A DNA stretch of 64,000 nt from Paenibacillus ihumii. GTDB taxonomy: Bacteria; Bacillota; Bacilli; Paenibacillales; Paenibacillaceae. The translations under genes were made by a program, and so were the position numbers. The notes below the pieces were generated by a model, which was given only the letters and a program-made list of their open reading frames with translations, made no database searches and was not told where the DNA came from. The stretch spans positions 868,117 to 932,116 of the forward strand of contig NZ_LN884299.1 in the NCBI RefSeq assembly GCF_001403875.1, read 5' to 3'. Positions 1-9,034 of this stretch are shown here, one piece after another. Positions within the stretch are counted from its first letter, which is position 1, and each line of letters opens with the position of its first letter.

Positions 1-1
1 A

Positions 2-2263
2 GCTTCGATTGAACCACGCCATATTCAGCCTCAAGCCGTGCAGCTAGAGCATTTATCCGCTGAGCTTCAGCGGGAAGGCCTGCTGCCGGAGGGCGGCGTA
101 AAAGGAAGTGATCTGGCCTTGGGCTCGATCAGCCGTTCTCATCTGCAGGCTGATGCGGTGGACGGAGCCGTATTACAGAGTGAATCGGTAGGATCGTCGC
201 ATATCGAGGCCGGTGCAGTGCAGGGATATCATCTGGCAGATGAGTCGATAGGGAGCCAGCATTTGTCTCCAGGCTTGGTGGAATCAGGCCACTTGGCGGA
301 GGAGAGTGTGGCTGGAAGTCACATAGCTGCAGCTTCGATTGAACCACGCCATATTCAGCCTCAAGCCGTGCAGCTAGAGCATTTATCCGCTGAGCTTCAG
401 CGGGAAGGCCTGCTGCCGGAGGGCGGCGTAAAGGGAAGCGATATAGCCGCGGATTCGATCAGCCGTTCTCATCTTCAGGCTGATGCGGTGGACGGAGCCG
501 TATTACAGAGTGAATCGGTAGGATCGTCGCATATCGAGGCCGGTGCAGTGCAGGGATATCATCTGGCAGATGAGTCGATAGGGAGCCAGCATCTGTCTCC
601 AGGCTTGGTGGAATCAGGCCACCTGTCAGAGGAGAGTGTGGCTGGAAGTCACATAGCCGAAGCTTCGATTGAACCACGCCATATTCAGCCTCAAGCCGTA
701 CAGCTAGAGCATTTATCCGCTGAGCTTCAGCGGGAAGGCCTGCTGCCGGAGGGCGGCGTAAAGGGAAGCGATATAGCCGCGGATTCGATTAGTCGGGCTC
801 ATTTACAGGCTGGTGCGGTTGATGGAGCCGTATTGCAAGGAGAGGCGGTAGGATCGTCACATATCGAGGCCGGTGCAGTGCAGGGATATCATCTGGCAGA
901 TGAGTCGATAGGGAGCCAGCATTTGTCTCCAGGCTTGGTGGAAGCGGGCCACCTGTCGGAGGGAATCGTAAGCGCCAGCCATGTTGCGGAAGGCGCGATT
1001 GAAGATCGCCATATTCGTAAAGGAGCGGTAAGGCAGGAGCATTTATCCGCCAAGCTGCGGCGGGAAGGCCTGCTGCCGGAGGGCGGCGTAAAGGGAAGCG
1101 ATATAGCCGCGGATTCGATTAGCGGGGCTCATTTGCAGGCCGGTGCGGTGGACGGAGCCGTATTGCAGGGAGAGGCGGTAGGTTCTTCGCATATCAAGGC
1201 CGGTGCAGTGCAGGGATATCATCTGGCAGATGAGTCGATAGGGAGCCAGCATCTGTCTCCAGGCTTGGTGGAAGCGGGCCACCTGGCGGAGGGAATCGTA
1301 AGCGCCAGCCATGTTGCGGAAGGCGCGATTGAAGATCGCCATATTCGTAAAGGAGCGGTAAGGCAGGAGCATTTATCCGCTGAGCTGCGGCGGGAAGGCT
1401 TGCTGCCGGAGGGCGGCGTAAAGGGAAGCGATATAGCCGCGGATTCGATTAGCGGGGCTCATTTGCAAGCTGGTGCGGTGGACGGAGCCGTATTGCAGGG
1501 AGAGGCGGTAGGTTCTTCGCATATCAAGGCCGGTACAGTGCAGGGATATCATCTGGCAGATGAGTCGATAGGGAGCCAGCATCTGTCTCCAGGCTTGGTG
1601 GAAGCGGGCCACCTGGCGGAGGAGAGTGTGGCTGGAAGTCACATAGCAGCAGCTTCGATTGAACCACGCCATATTCAGCCTCAAGCCGTGCAGCTAGAGC
1701 ATTTATCCGCTGAGCTGCGGCGGGAAGGTCTGCTGCCGGAGGGCGGCGTGAAAGGAAGCGCTATTGCCGCAGATTCGATTAGCCGGGCCCATCTGCAGGC
1801 TGGTGCGGTGGACGGCAGGGTGCTGCAGAATGATTCCGTCGGCTCCCCCCATTTGCAAGAAGGCTCCGTCCAGAGCTTGCATTTGGCGGATGAGTCGGTT
1901 GGTAGCCTGCATTTAGCCGAGAGTGCCGTGCAAGGCAGGCATATCAAGCAAGGGACGGTGGACTTGAAGCATTTGGCCGTTTCCCCCGTGATCGCACTTC
2001 ATGGCCAGCCGGCGGTCCAGCAGTTTGGCATGGCTGCATTTCTTCTCCAGGATCATGAAGAATCCACCGAAGTGATGGTGTTGTTCGAGGAACCCTTTGC
2101 CCATGCGCATTATGTTATCGTGGCGATGTCGAACCATCCGGGGTATTACGTGTCGCTCAAATCGCAATCCCCGGAATCGGCGATTCTTGAAATTTCCAGA
2201 ATTAAGACCAGCCCCAAGAATTATGGATTCGTAACCTGGCTTGCCATAGGCAGCATAAATTAA
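2..2263 (+). CDS. Decapeptide-repeat surface/fibre-like protein, 5' truncated
   Basis: The reading frame is open from the window edge, so the N-terminus is missing; the GTG at 38 is an internal Val codon inside a repeat and not a start. The visible part has about six near-identical 110-residue blocks (330 bp each), starting near 38, 368, 698, 1028, 1358 and 1688. Each block is built of ten-residue units of the form [VI]xxxH[LI]xxxS/A, for example VGSSHIEAGA and VQGYHLADES. Such short-period repeats are typical of fibrous beta-structured surface, spore or tail-fibre-like proteins. The last ~95 residues are not repetitive and end in NYGFVTWLAIGSIN, a Trp-rich end resembling the 'WIAG-tail' C-terminal domain I recall from Paenibacillus repeat proteins; that link is from memory. 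No anchor motif (LPXTG, SLH) is visible. Function unknown; an exposed fibre is inference. Confidence 0.8.
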   Translation, partial: ASIEPRHIQPQAVQLEHLSAELQREGLLPEGGVKGSDLALGSISRSHLQADAVDGAVLQSESVGSSHIEAGAVQGYHLADESIGSQHLSPGLVESGHLAEESVAGSHIAAASIEPRHIQPQAVQLEHLSAELQREGLLPEGGVKGSDIAADSISRSHLQADAVDGAVLQSESVGSSHIEAGAVQGYHLADESIGSQHLSPGLVESGHLSEESVAGSHIAEASIEPRHIQPQAVQLEHLSAELQREGLLPEGGVKGSDIAADSISRAHLQAGAVDGAVLQGEAVGSSHIEAGAVQGYHLADESIGSQHLSPGLVEAGHLSEGIVSASHVAEGAIEDRHIRKGAVRQEHLSAKLRREGLLPEGGVKGSDIAADSISGAHLQAGAVDGAVLQGEAVGSSHIKAGAVQGYHLADESIGSQHLSPGLVEAGHLAEGIVSASHVAEGAIEDRHIRKGAVRQEHLSAELRREGLLPEGGVKGSDIAADSISGAHLQAGAVDGAVLQGEAVGSSHIKAGTVQGYHLADESIGSQHLSPGLVEAGHLAEESVAGSHIAAASIEPRHIQPQAVQLEHLSAELRREGLLPEGGVKGSAIAADSISRAHLQAGAVDGRVLQNDSVGSPHLQEGSVQSLHLADESVGSLHLAESAVQGRHIKQGTVDLKHLAVSPVIALHGQPAVQQFGMAAFLLQDHEESTEVMVLFEEPFAHAHYVIVAMSNHPGYYVSLKSQSPESAILEISRIKTSPKNYGFVTWLAIGSIN
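38..2000 (+). repeat. 330-bp in-frame tandem repeat in coding sequence
   Basis: At least six 330-bp units follow head to tail, with long stretches identical at the DNA level, including synonymous positions. This points to recent expansion or gene conversion. Two sub-types alternate: units ending in IEPRHIQPQAV and units ending in IEDRHIRKGAV. The array continues upstream of the window. Confidence 0.93.
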
Positions 2264-2337
2264 TGCATAGTATCGGGATGCCAAGGTACAAATGTGTACG
2301 GACACGAAGAGTAGAGACCTGAATGTTTGAGCGCAAT

Positions 2338-2405
2338 AGACATCTCCCCTGTCTGAAATTGCGGGTGGTAGCCTGCAGTTTCTGTATGGAGGGAGATGTC
2401 TTTTG
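2338..2405 (+). terminator. Long hairpin after the repeat-protein gene
   Basis: Arms AGACATCTCCC (2338-2348) and GGGAGATGTCT (2391-2401) pair over 11 bp. An inner pair CTGAAATTGC/GCAGTTTCTG matches at 8 of 10 positions. A short T run (TCTTTT) follows. It is a probable terminator of the upstream gene. The rest of 2264-2583 holds only a weak 84-codon ORF (2323-2577) that crosses this hairpin and has no homology I recognise. Confidence 0.5.
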
Positions 2406-2583
2406 GGCTGAACAAAACTTAGTGAAGACGGCAATATTTTGGGCCACTTTCGCGAGATCCGGGATAAATTCAGATATGAGGAAGGATATTGCGTTTATTT
2501 GCAAAATACGTGTTAAGAAAGAGTTGGAGGATATAACGGATTTTCAGGAAGCAGGGATAAAAGAATCTAGGAGTTGATGAGCA

Positions 2584-4686
2584 ATGAATACCCGTCAACA
2601 GGAATTCACTATTACGGCAGGGAGCGTTTATCATATCCAGATGGAAATGAGCCCGCCCATCCGGCATGCCTGGAAAATGATTGCCAGAGATCACGGGACA
2701 GTGTTTGGCGAGTCTCCGCGGCAAGGGGAAGACGGTGATGTGATCGTCCGCTATGCCGTGCCAGAGGATGGGTGCCCCGAGTGGCCCGAAGCGTTCTGCT
2801 TCCGGTTTGCCGATGGAGCTGGAGGGCGGACAAAGGCTCTGCATATCGCGGGCAGGGACGAGCTGGGCATCATTTATGGGCTGCTTCATTACAGCCATAC
2901 TGTGCTGGGTGTGGATCCTTTCTGGTATTGGGCGGAATTGCTGCCTGCAAGGAGGGAAATGATCCCTGTTGCGGCATATGATTATAATTCCGTGCAGCCC
3001 AAGGTACGGTATCGAGGCTGGTTCGTCAACGATGAAGTCTGCCTGATCGGCTGGAAGGAGGCTTATCCGCCGACGGAGGAGGTGTGGCAGCCGGTATTCG
3101 AAGCGCTGCTGCGCTGCGGAGGTAATATGGTCATTCCCGGAACCGATCTTCCCAGAACAGGCATTCATCACACGCTCGCTACAGAGATGGGCTTATGGGT
3201 AACTCATCATCATGCCGAGCCGCTTGGAGCAGAGATGTTCCTGCGGGCATACCCCGGCAGACAGGCAAGCTACAGCCAGCACCCGGAGCTGTTCGAAGGC
3301 TTGTGGCGGGCTGCGATTGAGAAGCAGCAGCATGACCGTATCGTATGGGTGTTATCCTTCCGGGGCCAGGGGGACAAGCCGTTCTGGGAGGATGATCCGG
3401 CATTCGATACCCCGGCGAAGCGCGGCGCATTGATCTCCTCCGTTGTGCAGAGACAGTACGGCATGGTCAAGGAATACGTCGATGATCCCGTATGCTGCAT
3501 GGCGATGTACGGGGAAATCGCCGAGCTGTACAAGGCCGGGCATATCGAGGTCCCCGGGGACATCATCAAGGTCTGGGCGGACAACGGATATGGCAAAATG
3601 GTCTCGCGCCGTCACGGAAATTTAAATTTGCGCGTACGGGCATTGCCTGAGCCGGGGGATGGAGGAAAGCATGGCGTGTACTATCATGTGACGTTCCACG
3701 ACCTGCAGGCGTCCAATCATTTGACGATGTTTCCCGGCCGCCCGGAGTTCATTGCGCGAGAGCTGGAGGAGGCTTTCCGCTACGGCGCATCGGAGTATTT
3801 GCTTGTCAATTGCGGCAATCTATTGCCTCATTTGTATACCCTTGATTTGACCGCCCGGCTGTGGAAGGATGGATCGGCTGAGCCGGGAGAGCATCTGCGC
3901 GAATTTATCGGGAGACTGTACAGCTCCCGTCAGGCTCAGATCGCCGGCTTGTACCGGCAATATGCCGAATGCGCCATCTCCTACGGGCCGAATGAAGACG
4001 ACCGCGCTGGAGACGAATTTTATCATCATCCGGCCCGTGAAATCATGGGGCACTGGCTGCGGGGCAGGACCGATACGGATGAACGCCTCGTATGGGCGAC
4101 AGAGCGTCTGCCATTTGCCGAGCAGGTACGCTGGTTCAAGGAGAAGGCCGCCGCGGCTGAAGGGAATTGGCTGCAGCTGCGGGAGCGCTGCGTTCAGGTT
4201 ATGGCGCAGCTAACCGGGGAGGAGAGCAGGAGACTGCAGGTTCAGCTGCTTGTACAGCTCGATCTGCATTTGAGCGGCTGCAGAGGCTTGAATGCCATCT
4301 GCAGAGCCTATGAGGCTTATCTGGCCGGGCTGTATCCGCAGGCCTTCGTTCTTGCGTCCCGAGCAGTGTGGAGCTATAAGACCGGCCATGAAGCGCTGCG
4401 GGAAGCGGAGCAGGGACAGTGGAAGAATTTCTACCGGGCCGATTGGCTGACAAATGTCGCGAACACGATCGGGCATGCGGATACCATCCGCAAGTATTTG
4501 CGGATCTTGGGGGACAGTCCGGACATGTTCCTGTGGTACAAGGAATTTTTGATGCCGGAGACAGAGAAATACATTTATTTGGAGAACACGCACCGCAACC
4601 CGCTGGCGGATGATGAGCTGGCCCGCCGTTTGGAAGAGAAATTCACGGCCGAAAATGCCTGGGAAGGGGATTTGGACGTATGCTAG
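2584..4686 (+). CDS. GH115-family (alpha-glucuronidase-like) glycosidase, cytoplasmic
   Basis: A 700-residue protein with no signal peptide. The block RYRGWFVNDE (residues 142-151), following a region around LHIAGRDELGIIYGLLHYS (about 86-104), matches the organisation of glycoside hydrolase family 115: an N-terminal alpha/beta domain, then a TIM barrel opening with an RG-F-NDE motif. GH115 enzymes release glucuronic or 4-O-methyl-glucuronic acid from xylan side chains. It is somewhat shorter than many family members, so the C-terminal accessory domain may be reduced. The start has TAGGAG about 10 bases upstream. The LacI regulator, KDG kinase and KDPG aldolase follow, which fits a role in supplying hexuronates. 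The family is fairly secure; the substrate is inferred. Confidence 0.75.
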   Translation: MNTRQQEFTITAGSVYHIQMEMSPPIRHAWKMIARDHGTVFGESPRQGEDGDVIVRYAVPEDGCPEWPEAFCFRFADGAGGRTKALHIAGRDELGIIYGLLHYSHTVLGVDPFWYWAELLPARREMIPVAAYDYNSVQPKVRYRGWFVNDEVCLIGWKEAYPPTEEVWQPVFEALLRCGGNMVIPGTDLPRTGIHHTLATEMGLWVTHHHAEPLGAEMFLRAYPGRQASYSQHPELFEGLWRAAIEKQQHDRIVWVLSFRGQGDKPFWEDDPAFDTPAKRGALISSVVQRQYGMVKEYVDDPVCCMAMYGEIAELYKAGHIEVPGDIIKVWADNGYGKMVSRRHGNLNLRVRALPEPGDGGKHGVYYHVTFHDLQASNHLTMFPGRPEFIARELEEAFRYGASEYLLVNCGNLLPHLYTLDLTARLWKDGSAEPGEHLREFIGRLYSSRQAQIAGLYRQYAECAISYGPNEDDRAGDEFYHHPAREIMGHWLRGRTDTDERLVWATERLPFAEQVRWFKEKAAAAEGNWLQLRERCVQVMAQLTGEESRRLQVQLLVQLDLHLSGCRGLNAICRAYEAYLAGLYPQAFVLASRAVWSYKTGHEALREAEQGQWKNFYRADWLTNVANTIGHADTIRKYLRILGDSPDMFLWYKEFLMPETEKYIYLENTHRNPLADDELARRLEEKFTAENAWEGDLDVC

Positions 4687-4703
4687 CGTCAGCTATAGAT
4701 TAT

Positions 4704-4734
4704 TTACTAAAAGATAGGTATACTTTTTTAGTAA
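4704..4734. promoter_or_regulatory. Inverted repeat upstream of the lacI-type gene
   Basis: Arms TTACTAAAA (4704-4712) and TTTTAGTAA (4726-4734) are a perfect 9-bp inverted repeat with a 13-base spacer. It lies between the GH115 stop and the LacI start. It could be the regulator's own operator or a weak terminator; the right arm contains a six-T run. Confidence 0.4.
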
Positions 4735-4807
4735 TATGAAGGATTGAGTAACGATATCCGATTTGTATTGTTCCTCAGCTGGATTGGACAAGGAGCGGAG
4801 AAGGCTG

Positions 4808-5821
4808 ATGAAAAAACCGACAATCGAAGATGTGGCGAAGCGCGCGGGAGTTTCCAAAAGCACGGTTTCCCAGTTTTTGAATGAACGATATCAATATATG
4901 AGCGAGGAGACGAGAAGGCGGATCGCCGAGGTCATCGAGGATCTCAAATACCAGCCTAACGGACTGGCCCGAAGCCTGAAGCAGAACCGGACCTTCATGG
5001 TCGGCATCATTGTGGCTAATATCGATTACTCGCTTTCGATCAAGTGCATACGCGCCATTGAAAATGAGCTGCAGCAGCACAAGACGCAGGTGATTATTTG
5101 CAACGCCGATGAAAGCCCGGATAAAGAGCGCGAGTACATCGAAATGCTGGCGGCGCGACAGGTCGATGGGCTGATTGTGTTTCCGACCGGCAATGGCAAC
5201 AGCTCCTATAACCGGGTAATGAATATGAAGCTGCCGCTTGTATTTCTGGACCGGCTTGTCGATGGGGTTACGACGCAAAGCCTGCTCCTCGATAACGAGG
5301 CCGCGGCAAAAATGGCTATACAGGAGCTGGCCGGCCACGGCCATGAGCGGATTGCACTGCTCTCGCTGCCGCTGGGCGACTATGTCATAACGCCGCGCAA
5401 GGAGCGGGTCAGCGGGTACAAAAAGGCGATGGAGGAGCTGGGGCTGCCGATCGATGAGGCCTATATTTGCCATGCGGCCAAGGAGGATATCGCCGCCGTG
5501 CTGGAGGGGCTGCTCTCGCTGTCCCAGCCGCCTACCGCGCTGCTGGCGGGCAATGATATCGTGCTGGCAGAAATACTGAAGTTCGCCAATCAGACCGGCC
5601 TGCGGATTCCGGAGCAGCTGTCCGTGATCGGCATCGACGACGCCGAATTTGCCCATATCTACAACCCGGTCATCACGACGATATCCCAGCCAGCTCATGA
5701 TATGGGGACGCAGGCAGCGAGAATACTGCTCTCTGCGATCGAGCAGAAGGGGGCGGGGCTGCCGATTACGTATCGATTCCCGCCTGTGCTGCAGCAGGGG
5801 CAATCCGTACGAACCCTATAA
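4808..5821 (+). CDS. kdgR: LacI-family transcriptional regulator, probable KdgR
   Basis: A 337-residue regulator beginning MKKPTIEDVAKRAGVSKSTV, a classic LacI helix-turn-helix with the hinge helix near NGLARSLKQNR, followed by a periplasmic-binding-protein-like effector domain (DGLIVFPTG, IGIDDAEFAH). ATG 4808 was chosen because AAGGAGCGGAGAAGG lies just upstream; the frame is open further upstream but without such a site. Its position next to KDG kinase and KDPG aldolase matches the kdgR-kdgK-kdgA grouping of Bacillus, where KdgR represses 2-keto-3-deoxygluconate metabolism. The family is certain; the KdgR assignment rests on context and size. It could equally control the GH115 gene. A bidirectional terminator separates it from convergent kdgK. 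Confidence 0.85.
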   Translation: MKKPTIEDVAKRAGVSKSTVSQFLNERYQYMSEETRRRIAEVIEDLKYQPNGLARSLKQNRTFMVGIIVANIDYSLSIKCIRAIENELQQHKTQVIICNADESPDKEREYIEMLAARQVDGLIVFPTGNGNSSYNRVMNMKLPLVFLDRLVDGVTTQSLLLDNEAAAKMAIQELAGHGHERIALLSLPLGDYVITPRKERVSGYKKAMEELGLPIDEAYICHAAKEDIAAVLEGLLSLSQPPTALLAGNDIVLAEILKFANQTGLRIPEQLSVIGIDDAEFAHIYNPVITTISQPAHDMGTQAARILLSAIEQKGAGLPITYRFPPVLQQGQSVRTL

Positions 5822-5826
5822 CTAGT

Positions 5827-5861
5827 AAAAGAACATGCCTCTTTAACGGGCATGTTCTTTT
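5827..5861. terminator. Bidirectional terminator between kdgR and kdgK
   Basis: AAAAGAACATGCC (5827-5839) pairs perfectly with GGCATGTTCTTTT (5849-5861). A-rich and T-rich flanks allow termination on both strands between two convergent genes. Confidence 0.9.
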
Positions 5862-5883
5862 GATTTGTTATGAATATGGAAGC

Positions 5884-6828
5884 TTACTGCTCCATGAACT
5901 TCTGAAGCTTCTCCCGGTCAGGCAGACCGTCCATATCTCCCGGGGACATGACATTGATAGCACCGATCGCGTTGCCGCGGCGGACGGCTTCCTGCAGCGG
6001 CAGCTGCTCCAGCAGCCCGCTGATGACGCCGACGGCAAAGCCGTCTCCCGCACCGACGGTATCCACGACCTTCTCGACCTTGAAGCCAGGAACGTATCCT
6101 TCTCCGTCCGCGGATTTGAAGTAAGCTCCCTCCGGGCCGAGCTTGATCACGACTAGCGAAACGCCGCGTTCCAGATAGAAATCCGCGATATCCTCCGGCT
6201 TGTCATGGCCCGTAAGCAGCTTGCCTTCGCTAATGCCCGGGAACACCCAGTTGGAGCGGACAGCCAGATCATTGATCGCCTGCACCATCGTCTCGATATC
6301 CGGCCATAGGGAAGGGCGCAGGTTCGGATCGAAGGATACGGTCTTTCCTTCGGCCCGCATGAAATCGATGGCATGCAGGGCGAATTCAAGACAGGATTTC
6401 GATACGGCCGGAAAGACGCCGGTTGCATGCATATGCTTGGCCGAGGCGAAGTAATCGCTGTCAAAATCAGTCAGGCTTATCGTGGAGGCGGCTGAGTTCT
6501 TGCGGAAATATTCCACGACGGGATCGCCCGTCAGCACTTTGGATTTAACCAGCATGCCCGTTCTATATTCATTCGTAAATTTTACATTCGAGGTGTCGAT
6601 ATTTTCCCGGTTCAAGGTTTCGGTAATAAAACGGCCGAAGTTGTCGTCCCCGAGCTTGGTAACCAGACCGACGGAATGGCCCAGGCGGGATAGTCCGACC
6701 GATACGTTGCATTCGGCCCCAGCCATCGCTTTGGAGAAGGAGACCGCTTTATGCAGTTCCCCGGGTTCATTCGCGTAAAACATGGCCATCGGTTCGCCGA
6801 AAGTGACTACGTCTAGCTTTTTATTCAT
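5884..6828 (-). CDS. kdgK: 2-keto-3-deoxygluconate kinase (PfkB family)
   Basis: A 314-residue ribokinase/PfkB-family sugar kinase. It opens with VVTFGEPMAMF, has the substrate-side motif GAECNVSVGLSRLG near residues 37-50, and carries the C-terminal signature DTVGAGDGFAVG (about 256-267), whose Asp (about 262) is the catalytic base. KDG kinase phosphorylates 2-keto-3-deoxygluconate to KDPG, the substrate of the aldolase encoded divergently at 7111-7755. A GAGGAGGA ribosome site precedes the ATG. The kinase fold is certain; KDG specificity is supported mainly by the neighbouring aldolase and LacI regulator, and a fructokinase remains possible. Confidence 0.88.
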   Translation of the reverse strand: MNKKLDVVTFGEPMAMFYANEPGELHKAVSFSKAMAGAECNVSVGLSRLGHSVGLVTKLGDDNFGRFITETLNRENIDTSNVKFTNEYRTGMLVKSKVLTGDPVVEYFRKNSAASTISLTDFDSDYFASAKHMHATGVFPAVSKSCLEFALHAIDFMRAEGKTVSFDPNLRPSLWPDIETMVQAINDLAVRSNWVFPGISEGKLLTGHDKPEDIADFYLERGVSLVVIKLGPEGAYFKSADGEGYVPGFKVEKVVDTVGAGDGFAVGVISGLLEQLPLQEAVRRGNAIGAINVMSPGDMDGLPDREKLQKFMEQ

Positions 6829-7024
6829 TTATGCTTCCTCCTCAACCTGTTGTATGATGGTAGAATTTTTTAACGGTTTATGATAATGATCGGTTATCTT
6901 GAAATTAACACATAAATCGGTTTTGTACAATAAAGGAATTGCTGATTTGCCCTTGGACCTATAAAATTGGTAAGAAAGCGTGAAATATTGCGGAAATACA
7001 ATTATTTTTCAAGAATATAGTGCA

Positions 7025-7053
7025 TTTACCTCCGAATTATTGTTTAATATGAT
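7025..7053 (+). promoter_or_regulatory. Candidate sigma-A promoter for kdgA
   Basis: TTTACC (7025-7030) and TATGAT (7048-7053) are separated by 17 bases, with transcription expected to begin near 7060. The 282-bp divergent kdgK/kdgA region (6829-7110) also contains GATAAT...GTTATC (near 6882-6898), a weak palindrome that could be an operator. Confidence 0.4.
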
Positions 7054-7110
7054 GTAGATAATAGTAAATTGTAAAGCTAAATTAGATAAAAAAGTTTAGT
7101 AGAGAGGAAG

Positions 7111-7755
7111 ATGATGATGAAGAAAATAAAGGTGCTGCAAAATATTACGTCGCTGGGCGTTGTAGCGGTGATTCGCGGAGAGGATGCCGAATCGGCTTAT
7201 CAAATGTCCAAGGCCTGCATTGAGGGCGGCTTGAACAATATCGAGGTGACTTTTACGACGCCGGATGCGGATGAAGTCATCAAGCGGTTGATAAAGGAAT
7301 ATGGGGGCCAGGCTGTCATAGGCGCAGGCACGGTGCTTGATCCGATTACGGCGAGAATCGCGATCCTGGCTGGAGCTGAATTCGTTGTCAGCCCGTCTTT
7401 TGATGAAGAGACCGGGAAGCTCTGTAATTTGTACAGCATCCCTTATATGCCGGGCTGCATGACGCTTAACGAAATGAAGGAGGCGTTGAAGCTGGGCGTG
7501 GACGTGCTGAAGCTGTTCCCGGGCAATAACTTTAATCCAGGCTTTATCAAAGCTGTTAAAGGCCCGATGCCGCACGTGAACATTATGCCGACAGGCGGCG
7601 TCGACCTCGACAATATGGAGCAGTGGGTTCGCAGCGGCTGCGTCGCCGTGGGGATCGGCGGAAATCTGACGGCGCCGGCGAAGGAAGGGCGTTACGATCT
7701 GATTGCCGAGCTGGCGGCCAAATACGTAGCCAAATTTCGCGAAATCCGTTCGTAA
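7111..7755 (+). CDS. kdgA: KDPG/KHG aldolase
   Basis: A bifunctional 2-keto-3-deoxy-6-phosphogluconate / 4-hydroxy-2-oxoglutarate aldolase of 212-214 residues. Numbering from 7111, the Schiff-base Lys is K134 in LKLFPG, the proton-transfer Glu is E45 in NIEVTF, and the phosphate-binding end is IMPTGGVD and GIGGNL. It cleaves KDPG to pyruvate and glyceraldehyde-3-phosphate. Three ATG codons lie in tandem (7111, 7114, 7117). AGAGGAAG ends at 7110, so 7117 has the best spacing. Divergent from kdgK and followed by a strong terminator. Confidence 0.95.
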   Translation: MMMKKIKVLQNITSLGVVAVIRGEDAESAYQMSKACIEGGLNNIEVTFTTPDADEVIKRLIKEYGGQAVIGAGTVLDPITARIAILAGAEFVVSPSFDEETGKLCNLYSIPYMPGCMTLNEMKEALKLGVDVLKLFPGNNFNPGFIKAVKGPMPHVNIMPTGGVDLDNMEQWVRSGCVAVGIGGNLTAPAKEGRYDLIAELAAKYVAKFREIRS

Positions 7756-7789
7756 GCTGTCCGGGAATAATATAAGCGGTAATTGGAAA

Positions 7790-7825
7790 CGGGCAGGGGA
7801 TTAAGGTATCCCCTGCCCGATTTTT
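7790..7825 (+). terminator. Terminator after kdgA
   Basis: CGGGCAGGGGA (7790-7800) pairs with TCCCCTGCCCG (7809-7819), followed by ATTTTT. Confidence 0.93.
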
Positions 7826-7855
7826 GCGGCTAAAGTAATGATTTTGCGAGAAGAT

Positions 7856-8959
7856 TCAGTCCAGCGTATACGGCGCAAGATTGTCCGGAAGAGGCGCGGG
7901 CCGCTCGCATCGGCTTGTCATTTCATAATAACGGCCTGAATCGGAGGATTCATGGAAGGCCCACATCGCCTCCAGCACATGGAAAGCAAGCTCTCCGCTT
8001 GCCCGGTGTGGACGGCCATGGATCAGGGAATAGGCCATGTCCGCCGGACCGATTCCGCGGCTGTTCTCCGTGTAGCCTGGCAGAAGGGGCTGCTCGGTCC
8101 ATTCGGCTTCACCGATTTTGCGGTATTTCACGGGACCGCCGAAGGTATTCGGGTCAGGCACGAGGATCGATCCTTCCGTTCCGTGGATTTCGATCGGCGG
8201 AAGGCTGCTGCCTCCAAAGATATCGAAGCTCGTAATGAGGGTGGCGATGGCTCCATTCTCGAATCGAAGCGTACCGGCCACATGGGTCGGAATATCGACG
8301 GTGATGGCTTTGCCATATTTTTTCTCGCTCGTAATGATCCGCTCTTCCTTCGCCTTGCCCGTCATCCCGGCGATGGAATGAATCGGTCCAAGTAATTGCA
8401 CCAGGGCGGTTAGATAATACGGCCCCATGTCAAACATCGGTCCTCCGCCCTGCGCATAGTAAAATTCCGGATCCGGGTGCCAGAATTCGTGGCCGCGGCT
8501 CATCATGAAGGCCGTCGCCGATACCGGACGGCCGATCACGCCGTCCCCGATCAATTTGAGGGCGGTCTGGATGCCGGCTCCAAGGAAGGTTTCGGGGGCG
8601 CTGCCGACGAGAAGGCCTAGCCTTTTCGCCGTGTCCAGCACGAGCCTGCCCTCCTCGAGCGTGGCGGTAAGCGGCTTCTCTACATAGACGTGCTTGCCGG
8701 CCTCCAGGGCTCTAAGGCTTACCTCGGCATGCACGGCCGGGATCGTCAGGTTGATAATGATGTCGATATCCGGGTCGCCGAGCAGTTCCTCCGTGGTACA
8801 GGCGCGGGGAATACCGTATTTCTCCGCCTGCTCCCGAGCCCGGGCCAGATCCAGATCGGCGCAGGCTGCGAGCTCCAGGACGCCGAATTTCTTGCAGTTC
8901 TCCATATAAATGCTGCTGATTTTACCGCAGCCGATAATGCCTACCTTTTTTTTGTCCAT
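7856..8959 (-). CDS. Gfo/Idh/MocA-family oxidoreductase
   Basis: A 367-residue NAD(P)-dependent dehydrogenase. The Rossmann fingerprint VGIIGCGKISSIY is at the N-terminus, and the family motif EKPLTATLEEG (about residue 94) carries the conserved Lys. The C-terminal alpha/beta domain includes GGGPMFDMGPYYLTAL, equivalent to the catalytic G-x-x-x-D-x-G-x-H region but with Tyr where many members have His. RBS GAGGAG precedes the ATG. It is the last gene of a same-strand run (AraC, Gfo/Idh, ThuA, Gfo/Idh). Members oxidise or epimerise sugars, inositols or sugar acids; the substrate cannot be read from the sequence. Confidence 0.9.
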   Translation of the reverse strand: MDKKKVGIIGCGKISSIYMENCKKFGVLELAACADLDLARAREQAEKYGIPRACTTEELLGDPDIDIIINLTIPAVHAEVSLRALEAGKHVYVEKPLTATLEEGRLVLDTAKRLGLLVGSAPETFLGAGIQTALKLIGDGVIGRPVSATAFMMSRGHEFWHPDPEFYYAQGGGPMFDMGPYYLTALVQLLGPIHSIAGMTGKAKEERIITSEKKYGKAITVDIPTHVAGTLRFENGAIATLITSFDIFGGSSLPPIEIHGTEGSILVPDPNTFGGPVKYRKIGEAEWTEQPLLPGYTENSRGIGPADMAYSLIHGRPHRASGELAFHVLEAMWAFHESSDSGRYYEMTSRCERPAPLPDNLAPYTLD

Positions 8960-9034
8960 TGTCCGACTCTCCTCTTAGTAGCAGCATCTGAGCTGTCGCC
9001 CATAGCTTCAGGTTACTAGCCTGTCGACCATGCG

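Noticed and set aside
2323..2577. 84-codon plus-strand ORF
   Set aside because: It crosses a terminator-like hairpin, has no good ribosome site and shows no recognisable family.
2264..2583. A further copy of the composite element near the left end
   Set aside because: None of the core 1 or core 2 motifs is present there.
4775..5803. Long minus-strand ORF of 342 codons opposite the LacI gene
   Set aside because: It lies wholly antisense to a clear LacI gene in the codon-matched phase and has no domain; a GC-driven shadow. The same applies to long antisense ORFs at 21515-22807, 22888-23607, 27508-28311, 35791-36534 and 59794-60936.
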